Positions 22,901-34,416 of a stretch of DNA of 64,000 nt are shown one piece after another. Source of the stretch: Rhyacophila brunnea (lineage: Eukaryota > Arthropoda > Insecta > Trichoptera > Rhyacophilidae). The stretch lies in contig JAGYXB010001948.1 of assembly GCA_022495005.1 (NCBI GenBank), positions 434,001 through 498,000 on the forward strand. Direction: 5' to 3'. Every line of letters starts with the position of its first letter. Positions within the stretch are counted from its first letter, which is position 1. The position numbers and the translations under genes were made by a program. Below the pieces are notes generated by a model that did not search any database, was not told where the DNA came from, and worked only from the letters and a program-made list of their open reading frames with translations.

Positions 22901-25900
22901 TAATTCAGAATCTGATGAAAAGTATATAAGAAGTTGTAGTTATTATAAAAAATAAAAACAATAAATACTAAATATACCTATTCTGTCTCATTAAGATTAT
23001 GTCTTGTTTTCTAGGTCAAATAAACCCGTACATGCCCCGTACATTTGGCGACGGCATTATCCACATGTCTCACTTTGACTATGCGGTTAAATTCGATTCG
23101 CCCCTTCCTCAACACGGAGGAAAGCCACCGACTGAAGTAGAGACCAAGATCGGTCAACTGATCGGAGACAATCTGGTTGATGACGGAGCCACTCTACAAA
23201 TGGGTAACATTCATAATAATAATTATAGTCTATTATTTATTATCAAATCATTCTATAGCCATTGTGATTAAACAAAGTTCTAAAAATGATAAAATTGAAA
23301 TTGTGGTGTGAAGAAGACTCTAAAAGTGTGAATTTGCCACGAAAGTGTGGCGAGTTTGATTTTTTCAGCTCCCACATTAAAATAAACTTTATCCTGATGC
23401 GGTGGACGCTTATTGTTACTTGATATTTATTTCATATCATAGCTTTGTTAATGAGTTATTGATGCACCACTGCCATCCAACTATCTGCAGCATTTCATTT
23501 GATTTCTGCTGACAGTTTATATCTCGATTTGACTTTGAGCGGGTGGTGGCCAGATGCAAAGATGCCAAATTAAAATATTAGTTACACAATACATAAAAAT
23601 AACAACATCCCCTTTTGCAATCGGAAGTGCCGCTAGCATTATTAAAATCACAAATTTCTGTCACTAATTCAATATATAAAAATTGGCATACAATGCCAAA
23701 AATATTGTATAAAAATACACAGATAATATAAGCTTTCAATAAATGAATAGTTGGTTTATCAGCTGTATTGAATAAATGCATACTTTAGCAACTTATCCAT
23801 CAATGTTATTTTAATAACAACATGATGTCAGGCGTCAGAGACGTCAATTTTGTTATTATTTTTTGTTGATTTCTGTGTACACATTTACTACGCTCAATTA
23901 TTAATACAATTAATGTTCTTTCATGTTTATGTCATTCTAATGATCTATCTACGATACATTTTTGTCTTGTCACATATGAAGTATTTACTTAAGGGAAAGA
24001 ATCAATGGATTTGACAGGTCACACATTTTTTTAGTAGGTACTCTGTAAGGTAACAATACTACGCATGTGAAAACAAACAATTCATGAATTCTACACCGTA
24101 TGAAAAGTTATTTAATATTTCGTATTGAAAGTAATTTTAACAATATTGAAAGATTTACAGTCGAACTTGGTTATTACGAGGAAGATGGGACCGACTGAAT
24201 TTACTCATTATAAGCGTTACTCGTTATATCAGATAATAGGTATTTTTAAATGATCGGTCACATAACACAAAAAGTCACAATTCAAACAAAAATACACAAT
24301 CAGAATTTTTCCCCGAAACAAGCATGGCATTCATAAACTACAAAAGAAGTTGTTTATTGTAAAGAATGCTGGTAGGTAACTACCGACTTCACAAACCTTG
24401 GATTTTTTACATGGAATTTCAACCATATGCGAGGATACTTTTTCAATATTGTTAGCGAAACAACCAATTAGGTATGTACTTAGACACTTAACTAGTGTCA
24501 TAAACGTAATCCGACTCCGGCGGCATCCTCTCCAGTCGGATTTTATTGCTTAAGGTCGAAATGTTTTTAAACAATCGACACATAAACAGTTTCAAGAAAA
24601 ATTTTGACGATATTTTAGCTCGGTTTATCCGATAAGGAGCTCGTTATAAAAGTGAATAAATGTATGGAGAAAATCATAAACTAAAATGTGAACGAATGTT
24701 TGCTCGTTACTCTCCATGATCGTAATAACTATAGCCGCACTCGTAACTGACCGAAAACAGGCGAACCGAATTTCAAAAATTTAACGCTTATGTAGTCAAG
24801 TTATAATCATCACACATTTTATCTGCTTTACATAAACAATATTCAGGGTTTGACCCAATTTGTTTATCAATATTTAATTGTTGTGGTGAATTTAACTTCT
24901 CATTAACCACACCTGTGGCTACATTGAAAGATTGGATTCCCACCTCTTGGGTTAGTCCCAGTGTTGTAATAGTAGTAAATAAATCTTTGTATTAAGGTTG
25001 TGCAGCCGAAAAATGGTGAATAAAACATCAATTACCCCAATGATAAAAAATGATGACGAGATTAAAACAATTCATTATTTAATACTATTTTATTTTTTAT
25101 TCATCTTTATAGGTATCGGTAACATTCCTGATGCAACGTTAGCAGCCCTGAAAGGCCACAAAGACCTCGGAATCCACTCTGAAATGTTCAGCGGAGGAGT
25201 GGTAGACCTTGTCAAACGAGGCTGCATTACAAATAATAAGAAGGTCATCCACAAAGGAAGGATCGTCGGGTCCTTTTTGATCGGCACGCAAGAGTTATAT
25301 GATTTTGTGGACAACAATCCATTTATCGGTTAGTATTCATGACATTTCATATTTCTTGTTATTAGTAAACTTAAAGATGTCAAAATGAACTAAATCCATT
25401 TTGGTGTATGTTCTTCACTTACTATGCTTTACTTTTTTACTGCATACCTTTAACTGTGTATTGTGCCACTTTGGCTGATCATTGTTAAGCAATAATATTT
25501 TTTTCTCAAATCATCATCATCAACAGCCGGGGTCAATCCACTGCTGGATAAAGGGCTCCCTGTCGTTCAGTGTCTATTGGGTACCATGTATGACTGGATT
25601 TGTCCAGCGTTGTTCACTCGCCGAGCAACATGGCCTATTGCCATTTCATCAGCTTGGTGACTTATATTACATTACATAATTATGTCTGCGTCAATTAACA
25701 TTTCGCTACCTTAGTATTGGTTTGTGACACAGACCACTTTTATCAAAAAAAACTTTTTTACGTAAAACGATCATTAAGTATTGTTTTGTTACATATCCAG
25801 TGACAAAAGACCAAAAAATATTGAAATAAACTAGTTTTAAGTATATTTTTGTTCCATATCCGGATATAGAACAAACCAATAGTATTAATTCGCTACGCTA

Positions 25901-28900
25901 TATTATAAGTTGTATTGGTTTGTGCCATATCCTTTTCGACCAATGGCATTGCGCATTTTATCTGGAAGAATGTGGACAAAGAACAAAACAATACGTAATT
26001 TTAGTCAGTTTATTTAGTCATAGTGACATTTAGTTACGTCATGCATAACGTTTGACTGGCTTTAATTTGTTTGTGATTCGTCTTGTATTATTATAAATAG
26101 ATGTTTTAAAGTAAATAATGGATTTTCTCCATCTCCCCGTAGAATTTCTGATAACATTTGATTTGGAAAATGTTTTTTTCTCTTCCAAAGGCAAACGTAT
26201 AATTTTTTTTATAAGTCTAAACTACAGCTTATTGCAATATAAATAAAACTGTATACGATTGTGTTTGGCACGAATTCCTGAATGGCAGATCTGGAAATAT
26301 TTTGGAAATACTGACGCAGATCATTCGTGACATTCCAACCATAAATCATATAAGTACTTAATAATTTTGTGGCGAGATAAAAATGTGTAGGTACCTCTAA
26401 ATAAAAATTCCATTATGTCAACTGCTCTCCTTGATATAGGTATTTTCAAATAATAACGTAATTGAACAAAAGTTTTCTGAACCTGGGCATGGAACATTAC
26501 AAGAGGTAGATACTGCTCATTGCATAATTGAACGTTTCCTAATAAATTGGGAGGTTTATACTCCATTTTCATTGATTCGGTAGGTACAAGGTACATTGAA
26601 AATTTCATAGAAAAAAATGTTTTTTTCAAGTTTTACAGATGTTAGAGGCTGATTTTTTCGATTACCTCCCAAGTCATTGCAGCCTTTTATGCTTTTACCA
26701 ATATTCAATTCACAAAATTAAAGCATTTAAAATACGAAAAACAATCTCTTCTGTCAAATGTGAAATGGAAGATGGATTTCAATAATAACTTCATTGAAAT
26801 AAATTTGATTTGTCATAATATAATAATTATCCCTCCCAGTAGCTCTAGAAAAAAAATGGGTTCCACTTCCTATACAAAATGAAAATAGTAATTGCAATAT
26901 TTTACCTCAAATTCCTATATTAAAAAATATGTTCCAACAGGAAACAAGAAAATCGTTGAAATTAAGTCACAAAATGATAAGGATTTCTTCAAAGCATTAT
27001 TTGCATTGTATGCAATAAAAATTAAATTAATTTTGGAAACGTTCAATTGCCTTATTTCCCTTTTTTCTTATTTTTTCGATGATATTGTATTATAATTTAC
27101 AATATGTCCTTTTTCAATCATTTACCAAGATTAAGTATTTTATTATTCTTATTGTAACAATTTTTCTTATCGCAATTAATGATAAATATAATGACCTATA
27201 ATGTGTCTATTATTATTGACGAAAAGACGGTAACAATGAAATATTACGCGCGTTGTAACACAAAAATAGGAAAAAATATTATCTTGGTTTGTTCCATATC
27301 CATAATTTGTTCCATATCCACAAAAACGAAAAACATTTTGCATTTTGTGGATATGGAACGTAACAAAAACGTAAAATGAAGCATTACGGTGTATAAATGC
27401 CATGTAAAGTCACTATTTATAAGATATATAGCTGAATATAATAATATCCCAACAGAAAGTTTGTTTCTAAACCAAACGCAATCGTAGTAGTAAGCATGTG
27501 TACATGTAGTGCTCGTTTCCCGCTGATTATTGAAGTTATTTGAATTGGTCTGTGTCACAAACCAATAGTAGGCTAGCGATTTGTTGACCCACTCGATTTG
27601 AGTGCCAAATTTGGGTATCATTGGAGGAATAAATTCCTTATTTTCATTTATCATGTCTTCATTACAAATGAATTTAGTTTCTTAGTGTTTGATATCAGTA
27701 TTGATCTCTTAGCTTACATTACATTTTGTACTAGAGAACCTGCTGAAAACACATTATTTTAATTTCCATATGAAGGTTAAATATTGTTTACATACCTACT
27801 AAGTTATGTGTATCATATTTTTTTTAGAAATGTTGGAAATCAGCTATGTAAACAAGGTTGGTGTAATTGCCCAAAATCCAAAGATGACCGCCATTAATTC
27901 CTGCATAGAAGTCGACCTTACAGGACAAGTAGTTTCAGACTCAATTGGTAAGAATTGCTTCAGATAATATTTCAATTCTCATCCTTGTAATATTTCAATT
28001 TCATTGATATTTATTTACTAGCTTTGTTTAATAAAGACATTTAATTGTTATTACTATTGGAAATGAATTGCACTTATTGATACTTTTATCCATTATGAAA
28101 ATTAATGTGATGTTTTATTATTTTCCAGGTACTCGCATGTATTCCGGTTTTGGTGGTCAGGTGGACTTCATCCGAGGAGCGGCAGAAGGTTTCGACGGAC
28201 TCGGTAAACCCATCATCGCCCTCCCATCTTCCACGTCTCGGGGAGAGTCAAAAATTGTGCCTACCATTAAAGAAGGTGTGTTTCTCTTCATGTCAGAAAA
28301 CTATTCTAGCAATAAAATAATATTGACTATAAAAGTTCCAGCAGAAAAAAATATTTATAGTAATACAGATTGATAAAGGTGTGATATAATATAATCTACG
28401 TGTGGAGTGGAGTAGTGGCAGAGTATCTGCTTCTACATAATATGTATTATGTACCTATGTATATGGGTTGTGGTGCGGGTTTGAATTCTGTGTTTTGATA
28501 AATTCACATGTTTTTCAACCGGTGTTTGATCCAAGACAAAGACCCATTGAGTTGAGTAAATGGTTTACAATCATTTCTTCATAAAATAAACTATTGCAGG
28601 GAAATGGCAATTTAACTTTTTTAAATACATAAATGTACTATAAAGAACAGCATTGATGAAGTCAGAAAATGCTGAAACAATGAAGAAGCACTCTTAGTAT
28701 TATATTATGTATTTTTTAAACAAGTCTGAAAACATTTATTCAGATCTACTAGTATAAGTTGTCTGCTGAGTGAGGATGCTATAATTATGCTAATTGGTAA
28801 TAGTATTTCTTTTTGAGTTTAGTTCCAAATTCGAACAGCATGAAAGAAACAGTGCTTTTTTACTGTCAGTGGTCAATGAATACAAGTTTGATTTATTTGT

Positions 28901-29096
28901 GATGTTGACAGGTGCCGGAGTGGTGACAACGAGGGCTCATGTCCATTACGTAGTGACAGAGTACGGAGTAGCCAACCTCTTTGGCCGCTCGCTGCGACAG
29001 AGAGCGCACGCACTCATCAACATTGCCCATCCCGACCACCGCGAGATGTTGGAGAAGGAAGCTTTCAAGCGGCTCAAGTGCATGCCTTCTGCGTAA
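16952..29096 (+). CDS. 4-hydroxybutyrate CoA-transferase-like enzyme (acetyl-CoA hydrolase/transferase family), 5' partial
   Basis: Eight exons join in frame: 16952-17114, 17681-17819, 22413-22503, 23015-23203, 25113-25328, 27828-27947, 28129-28275, 28912-29096 (stop TAA). All boundaries are AG/GT and phases agree, giving 415 residues. Family members transfer CoA between acyl-CoA and carboxylates such as acetate/4-hydroxybutyrate, usually in mitochondria. Markers in order are TVCHMHTEGKAPY, FMGGNVRKAVAEG, PIFLHEIPQLF, VSPPDAHGYCSLGTSVD, MPRTFGDG, ATLQMGIGNIPDA, DLGIHSEMFSGG (the Glu at 25181-25183 is the expected catalytic residue), MYSGFGGQVDFIRGAA, STTSRGESK-like SSTSRGESKIVP and EYGVANLFGRSLRQRA. 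The first exon, coding about 40-50 residues and any targeting peptide, was not found; the first visible exon opens in phase 1 (G-QTVFAQG). Large introns are full of transposons. Confidence 0.93.
18796..20170 (-). mobile_element. IS630/Tc1-like DDE transposon, decayed, with intron
   Basis: A minus-strand transposase occupies the middle. The right end (CACGTAGCCAAGATGAAGTT) and the left end (TACTGTGAAAATAATTTTCT at 18794) both resemble the clean 30-bp TIRs of the MITE at 33436-33584 (TACTGTACGAAAACATTTTC then TTGGCTACGT). Outside the TIR the match continues through AAAACTGTGAACTA. A TA occurs at the left edge. The ends are diverged, so limits are approximate. Confidence 0.7.
18899..19960 (-). 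pseudogene. DDE transposase (IS630/Tc1-like) pseudogene
   Basis: A first minus-strand exon (about 19960-19876: AFRTRAYTIPYHGLWSLS) has a GTATG donor and joins across an intron (19517-19875, acceptor TTTACAG) in frame to GISPRTVSRIKKEM, a helix-turn-helix motif. After a frameshift near 19400 the long frame 19396-18899 reads the DDE domain: LRRWLHKLGFKFKK, NVIIERHDIVAWRGRYL, FYVDETFVHASYVMKKCW (first catalytic Asp), LCIIHAGSGNGFI and SGDYHDDMN. This motif series is typical of the IS630/Tc1-like proteins abundant in aphids. The frame stops shortly after DYHDDMN, so the last catalytic residues are missing. Confidence 0.85.
20530..20770. mobile_element. hAT MITE with perfect 8-bp TSD
   Basis: Starts CAGGGTTCGAAATAGACC and ends CATTTCGACCGCTG, inverted repeats of the form CAGSGKTCGAAAT. 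Identical ATTAATGG lies on both sides (20522-20529, 20771-20778). The 241-bp body begins with a GCACCGGAGCGCCGTTCCG motif and ends with GCGCTCCGG. A related partial copy is at 41145-41280 and an end-fragment at about 2085-2125. Confidence 0.93.
21407..22326. mobile_element. TIR element containing repeat A copy 2
   Basis: GGTGTGATTTTACTTGCGTG at the left pairs with GTGTGATTTTACTTGTGCGT read from the right end on the minus strand, and the inverted similarity continues through a GATCACA-type segment for about 45 bp. The interior (21535-21990) is repeat A in inverse orientation to 4604-5125. At 21914-21958 a short GGACAAAYAACCACC motif is tandemly repeated three times. No TSD could be fixed. Confidence 0.75.
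23204..25112 (+). other. CoA-transferase intron with Tigger-like element
   Basis: The intron contains a degraded pogo/Tigger-like element at about 24158-24743; the remaining parts (23204-24157 and 24744-25112) show nothing recognised. The open frame beginning at 24998 is intron sequence read into the next exon, not a new start. Confidence 0.5.
24158..24743. mobile_element. Degraded pogo/Tigger-like MITE
   Basis: The left end CAGTCGAACTTGGTTATTAC then GAGG, preceded by TA, follows the Tigger pattern (CAGT-GAAC-T-GTTA-AACG). The right end near 24743 (CGTAATAACTATAGCCGCACT) is a diverged inverse of it. Internal TCGTTAT words recur. No coding region was seen. Confidence 0.6.
25509..25660 (+). 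repeat. Interspersed repeat with CATCATCATC...CCACTGCTGGA core
   Basis: The start CATCATCATCAACAGCC, followed by GTCAATCCACTGCTGGATAA and AGGGCTCCC, resembles a repeat tail widespread in insect genomes, probably derived from a LINE 3' region. It lies in the fifth CoA-transferase intron directly before the TIR element. Confidence 0.5.
25712..27570 (+). mobile_element. 1.86-kb TIR transposon with TTTGTTCCATATCC repeats
   Basis: TATTGGTTTGTGACACAGAC then CA at the left pairs perfectly with the inverse at 27546-27567, and weaker inverted similarity (TCGCTA, GTCAA) extends outward about 25 bp. Inside, a TTTGTTCCATATCC-like motif recurs: about 25786, 25849 (followed at once by its inverse), 25917, 27289, 27307 and inverted at 27345. 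A decayed plus-strand ORF lies in the middle. The element sits wholly within an intron of the CoA-transferase gene. No clean TSD could be assigned and the superfamily is unknown to me. Confidence 0.82.
26440..27010 (+). pseudogene. Decayed insect transposon ORF (GH-x-EVD-x-H motif family)
   Basis: The plus strand at about 26451 reads VIEQKFSEPGHGTLQEVDTA HCIIERFL then a YTPFSLIR segment, followed after frameshifts by ADFFDYLPSH, FTKLKHLKYEKQSLLSNVKW and KKWVPLPIQ...LPQIPILKNMF. This order (GH-x-xxEVD-xHxxIE, then VYxP, then F-Y-x-VKWMxF, then PLP/Y-x-L-PIP) is that of the C-terminal part of a large family of uncharacterised transposon-encoded proteins I recall from aphids and moths. Stops and frameshifts break it. 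The long minus-strand frame 26321-26629 is its shadow. Confidence 0.6.
28400..28590 (+). mobile_element. tRNA-derived SINE family 1 copy
   Basis: A tRNA-like head has an A-box region AGTGGCAGAGTATCTGC and a B-box GGTTTGAATTC, then the family tail CACATGTTTTTCAACC, GACCCATTGAGTTGAGTAAA TGGTT. Other copies lie at 31487-31640 (-), 50783-51222 (-), 58315-58436 (-) and 63225-63400 (+). Confidence 0.75.
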
Positions 29097-29445
29097 ATGC
29101 CTCTACGCTAACTCAAATCGATAGTTATTAAACATACCGTAAACAACAATAGTAGTACCTACACATTTTTCATGCCACTGATTAAAATTTTCACTTTATG
29201 AAATAAGATTAGTTACCTGTATATCATGATATTGTTTTCTATGGAATTCATTAATATATATTTGTGTAATTACCAGCATGAGCAATTAGCAACGATGAAA
29301 TAATCAAGTTTAAATATACCGCATGGAATATGAAATTATAATATTATATTTACGGATGATTTAAAAATAAGCCGTTGAATTGAGCAGCTCAAGATCTGTA
29401 AAAGTACCTATGCAATGATTGTAGACATGAGTGTAAGAATGAATG

Positions 29446-29467
29446 AATAAATATATTACATAATAAA
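29446..29467 (+). terminator. Poly(A) signals of the CoA-transferase gene
   Basis: AATAAA at 29446-29451 and again at 29462-29467, 350-370 bp after the TAA stop, with AT-rich 3' UTR between. Confidence 0.65.
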
Positions 29468-29472
29468 AGCCT

Positions 29473-31270
29473 TTAAATGATGAAAATCAAATTTATTACA
29501 TAATATGCCATGTATAAATAATTATCTACAATGGTTTTAAATAACATAATATGTTGACAATCTTGCCACTGAGTTTTTGTTGGAAATGGATCAAATTTTA
29601 TTATTCTTTTTTTTAAATCCTTTGACATTCCTATTAATGATCGAAATTTGTAGTTTGGAAACATCTATATAATTATTACAAAATGTAAAGAGATACTTTC
29701 TAGATGAAACAATAGAATTTGTAGATTCACATCAAGTGGCTTTTAGCAAGGTAGAATTGAAATGTTAAGGTATTGTGAAACATAAAGAAAACTGAGCAAT
29801 GGTGTAAATCAAATTTTGCGATATTTAATGATTAATAATTAGACTTATTGTGAGTTGGTTAGAAAATCACCTGCACTCACAATAAGTGTGGTCTAAATTA
29901 TTGTAGGAATGGAAAACCACGCTTAGCGTACTATAAAAATATGAAATGATGGGTTACTGTGAATCATCGCAATAAAAAATTCCAATTTAAAATTGGCATT
30001 AGAATAATTACATAAATCGTAATGAGGTTGTTGCCTATGGTTTACTTTCATTTTGTAGGTTTGCTATAAAGTATTTGCTAAGCGAAACATGTTTTAGGAA
30101 ATCTTCATGAGATTTGAAATTGATTGAAAGACTACATTTATGTATTGTACAATTTTTCTATTCATCATCTATCATGTGGTTTCGTTCATTTTTGGGAAGA
30201 CTATGTAAAATATCCATGGTTGGCAGGTACCCAACTGTGCTTTGATGATATTTGTCTATTTTACATTGCATGCATTCATATTTTTATAGAAATATCGTCC
30301 TAATGATTCCTATATAATTACCAATTCGATGAATTATTAATGAAAAGAGCCATATTTTAAATCTAAATTATGTATTACAAAAATTGTCATGTCAGCCTAT
30401 GAAATATCTTGATAATAAGTATATTTTTAATCATAAACATATTAATTCGTTCATCTCAAACAATGTCGTCAATGAGTTAGTTGTGGAACATTATCGAAAT
30501 GATGTGAATTTATAGGGGTTTTACACATACATGGATTTATTGTCACAAATATATATGCTCCATAGACAATATACATTGAAATTTCTTGACAATAAAAATT
30601 AGAAGGCTCTAATATTGTTCATTATGCACATATGTACACATAATATTTATCTTGACCATTGATTTCACATATGATAGGCTTTTATTTTAGCCCAGTTCGC
30701 ATAAGTTTGAAGTGTACACAATTCCAAATGGATTGTAATGTAATCAGAGCCATTCATTAGTCGGCATATTTGTATTAGACAGTACGCAGCCAATGAGGTG
30801 TCGGCATATTAAGAAACAGTTTTCAGCCGATGAGATTTTATATAATTTATAAGGGCATTTCCATCGGCGCTATGAACAATTTCAAACCTCATTGGTCGTA
30901 ATAATGATATTGTCGGCAATCAATCTTAGCATGTGTAAAGTCGCTATCAGTCAAACTAAAAAACTAATGTGTACTGTTTTATTTTGGTCTTTCTGTTTAA
31001 TTTATATTTAAATGAAGTAAAACTATCCTAGTGGCTTGAAAGATATATGATAATTTGAGCAGTCTTCCATGTATTCTTCTAGTATGTACTTGGGTGTTAC
31101 ACTGTGTCTGTTATTCTCTTCTTCCCTTCCTGAGGTATCAGCCTTGTTTCAGAGGTCATTATCATCATTTTTATAATTAGCTATTAACGATCCTCTTAAA
31201 TAATGGTATAATGTCACATTGTCAATTTTTGATAGTGTAAGTATTAATTAAAATGGAACAATAACCTATA
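29473..31270. other. Intergenic; short tandem unit at 30759-30840
   Basis: No supported gene. A minus-strand frame ends at 29473 (63 residues, with MSKDLKKRIIKFDPFPTKTQ) but has no recognised domain. At 30759-30840 a unit starting TCGGCATATT and ending CAGCCAATGAG is repeated twice with divergence; it includes CCAAT-like words. Confidence 0.4.
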
Positions 31271-31272
31271 TA

Positions 31273-31405
31273 TATGTAGTAATTATTCCACATAATTTTA
31301 AAATGATCAAGACTGGTTTCATCCGGTTCATCAGTTGAGAATGTCCTATTGAAGTGTACGAATCCAGTCTTGATTATTATTGAATTATTAGGAATGTACT
31401 ACATA
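31273..31405. mobile_element. Short inverted-repeat element (MITE)
   Basis: ATGTAGTAATTATTCC ... GATCAAGACTGG at the left is inverted at the right as CCAGTCTTGATTATT ... GGAATGTACTACAT. The arms are about 43 bp and about 75% matched, with a 45-bp centre. Confidence 0.65.
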
Positions 31406-31486
31406 TTATAATAAATATATTTTTGGATATACAATCTGGTGTGGATCTAGGTCGCCTCGCGAAGAGGTTTAGTAACATTAAGTTTT

Positions 31487-31640
31487 TACGATAAATGGAT
31501 ATTAGTCACTTGCTCAACCTGGTCCAAGCTCTTGGTCCAAACACACTTTGAAAAACAACATGTGATTTTGCCAGATCCGGGATTCAAACCTGAATCCCTC
31601 AACATATCAAGCATTTGTTACCTTTGACCATCGCGGGCTA
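31487..31640 (-). mobile_element. tRNA-derived SINE family 1 copy
   Basis: The minus strand starts TAGCCCGCGATGGTCAAAGG (A-box), has GGTTTGAATCCC (B-box), and the family tail ACATGTTGTTTTTCAAAGTG then TGTTTGGACCAAGAGC and GGTTGAGCAAGTG. Confidence 0.82.
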
Positions 31641-32124
31641 TCATTAAATTTTAATTAATACACATCAATTATTGTCAAAGAATAGCCAAAAATAAAATTT
31701 GTTCAAGAACAGTGATAATCCAAATACTAAGGAATACAAAAAATAACCATGAAAGTCAGGAAAGGCCATATACCATGCTACGATTTTTTCTGTGATTACA
31801 ATAATTGTACTATTTACATCATAATATGTATGTAGTTTTTTTCCATCAGTACATGAATACAGCAATATAGATATTCTTAGACATAATAGGTCATAGTAAT
31901 ACACATAAAATGCTTTGTAATAGTAAATGAATAGTTACTTCACTTATAACCATAACATGCCTTTAAAGTATTGCATAACTTCTACTAATTTAAATCTTGT
32001 ATTTTTTATAATTAATCATTGTCGCCTATTTTATGTTAATAAATAAATTTATTTTTGATTTGTTACTATTGTTTTTATTCCATTTTTAACTGAAAAGTTT
32101 GATTTTTTCAGAAATTTACTAGTA
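31641..32124. other. Intergenic, nothing recognised
   Basis: AT-rich; the minus-strand frame 31665-31904 is low-complexity and without recognisable domain. Confidence 0.35.
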
Positions 32125-32400
32125 CAGTAGAATCTCAATAATCCGCCACCTCAGAGATATGACACGTACAAGTAATCCGGCACTCTCTGAGCTGGGGCGG
32201 AGTGGGAGGTTGTGTCTCGTGCCTCACATGTAACATTTTCAGTAATTATAAAATACATATGTAGGCAATACATGTTATCATAAAAGCATAAATTATAATA
32301 TTGTGTACTTCGACATTTTAATATTTTTCAGTTTTCCATACATTCCAGTAATCCGGCATCATCAGGTTTTATATAGTGCCGGATTAATGAGATTCTACTG
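32125..32400. mobile_element. Tigger/pogo MITE with TA target
   Basis: Ends CAGTAGAATCTCAATAATCC and its inverse CCGGATTAATGAGATTCTAC then TG are about 22/24 matched and each is flanked by TA (32123-32124, 32401-32402). The TIR follows the classic Tigger/pogo pattern (CAGTAGARTCTC-TTAATCCGG). The 276-bp interior holds two more AATCCGGCA words, which are likely extra binding sites. Confidence 0.93.
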
Positions 32401-32402
32401 TA

Positions 32403-33435
32403 TTCACTTAGTTATGTATCTGTAATTAAATCGCAGATTAATCTTCATAAATTGCTTTCAAGTTCATTTTAAAAATGAAAAACAATATTTGTGCCTTAGG
32501 AACTCACCTCAACGTGTATCATAAGAGTAATAGTCTATCTACAGAAATGCAATACATATATTATTTACCCAAGTAGGTGAATAATTGGCAAAACAACACG
32601 TCATAATAACACAAAACCACAATGTTCACATAAACAGATTTACATTTATTAAAGTAAAAACAGCATTATTTTTTTAAGTCTTGTCTACAAAAGTTGGATA
32701 ATCTAAACAGAGTCTTGGGATTCATATTAACTAATTAACATTAATTTCATAAATTCAATAACTATGTATTGACTTAACTGCGAGTTTAGTGTGAATGCAT
32801 ATTTATATTTTGTCAACTTATTGTCATTAATTTAATAATATTAAACAACAGAATGTTGTTCTAGTGTCACTTTATATTCAGATTAGTATGATATATTATT
32901 ACTCATGGAGTCTGTATTCGTTATGCAACGAGAATCAACGAAAAAAAAATGCTCTAATCCCAACCTATATACGCATAAGATGAATCGGACACGATACCAT
33001 AAATTTTAATGATCTTTTTGTTATTTATGAGTACACAATATTTTATTTTCATCAGGTTGCAGAATATATCTTTAGGTATTAACAGAATAGAATATTAATT
33101 TATTCCTACTTTCAAGTACTATATTTCTAAAATCAAAGTTACCTTGTGTACTCATTAGAAACATACCTAAGCAATTGTATGAATACAATGTCGAAAAAGA
33201 ACAATCTTACCTAAGGATAGATACATAATTTAATAATCTACTTATTTCTAGAGCCTGTTCCATAATAGTAATAGCATTTTAAGGTAGCGTCAGGTAATGC
33301 ATAAAAACTCATCAGTTTTAAATACTGTGAGTGTCTTACCATACAGCCTTACCATACTGTCTTACCATACAGCGGTCACATAAATCCGACAAGCTTCGAC
33401 GCAATATGTGGAGACAGTTTGAAAATGTTTGAATA
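32403..33435. other. Intergenic; small tandem repeat at 33345-33385
   Basis: AT-rich without gene. At 33345-33385 a TTACCATACAG/TTACCATACTG unit is repeated three times. Confidence 0.4.
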
Positions 33436-33584
33436 TACTGTACGAAAACATTTTCTTGGCTACGTGTTAAAACTGTGAACTAACATGCTCCGCCCATTTT
33501 TAACCGCAATTCCATTATAAGCTCCTCCCATTTAGTAAACAACAGCGCCTGGAAACGTAGCCAAGAAGATGTTTTCGTACAGTA
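33436..33584. mobile_element. 149-bp MITE with 30-bp TIRs, cognate of the IS630-like element
   Basis: The left arm (TACTGTACGAAAACATTTTC then TTGGCTACGT) is inverted at 33555-33584 with one or two mismatches. The adjacent AAAACTGTGAACTA also occurs at the right end of the element at 18.8-20.2 kb, next to CACGTAGCCAAGATG. The MITE therefore looks like an internal-deletion relative of that transposon. Confidence 0.85.
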
Positions 33585-34416
33585 GTACCCAGTACAGCGC
33601 GTTTGAGACAGATGCTCTAACAACTACTCCCCCACTGGCCTAAAGAATCAAATTGGTCAAAAGGATCTTTCACACATTATTATTATAGCGTTGAAAGAAA
33701 TATTTTTTGCAGTTAATTAATTCTAAAGAAAAATATTGGAACAAAGTTATTGAATCCTTATTTTATAAAATTCCAAATTCTTTGTATCGAAACATTGTGT
33801 GTGAGACAAACTGTGAAACATTTAAAATAAAATTCTCACACTTTGAGGTCTTTTTTTGAATAAATTTATTGTGATATTAAAATAATATGTAATAGATTAT
33901 TATTAACAGCATGACAAACAAAACGCCATCTATTAAAGACGTCTTATAATAGGCTAACCACACAATTCAAAGGTTTGTTTGATGTGTCTATTTATAATCT
34001 AGTTTATGATAGTAGCACTTTACAAAATGTTTTAATCCTGGACTATGTTATAAATAGATCTCCAATATGTTTATGAGTATATTCAAACTTTAGAAAATTT
34101 GATGGTAATTTTTTTTAGAATTCTCTTTGTATGCATGCTATCTGAAAAAAAAAATAGTTTCAATACGAAAATGCACAATACAATTTTAATTCCTCATTCT
34201 AAAATGCATAGTCTGCTAGAGTAACATGTAAAATTAAATTAAACATATTAAGGTGTCGATTGAAAAGGTGGAAGAGATTGAATGCTTTATTTGTTAGCAT
34301 GCATGTAAGTAGGGATGTTGGCTTCAGACAGATTCATTTGAAATTTGTGTATTTTACAATATTAAATTGATTTCAATAAAATTATTATATAAAAAAAATG
34401 AATGTCTTTTATTTTG

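Noticed and set aside
24998..25112. Extended start for the CoA-transferase exon
   Set aside because: A clear acceptor (CTTTATAG) precedes the conserved GIGNIPDA segment; upstream residues are intron.
26321..26629. 102-residue minus-strand frame
   Set aside because: Antisense shadow of the transposon ORF read on the plus strand.
27179..27654. Long frames rich in SIICSIST/DMEQ repeats
   Set aside because: They translate the TTTGTTCCATATCC motif repeats of the TIR element; not a protein gene.
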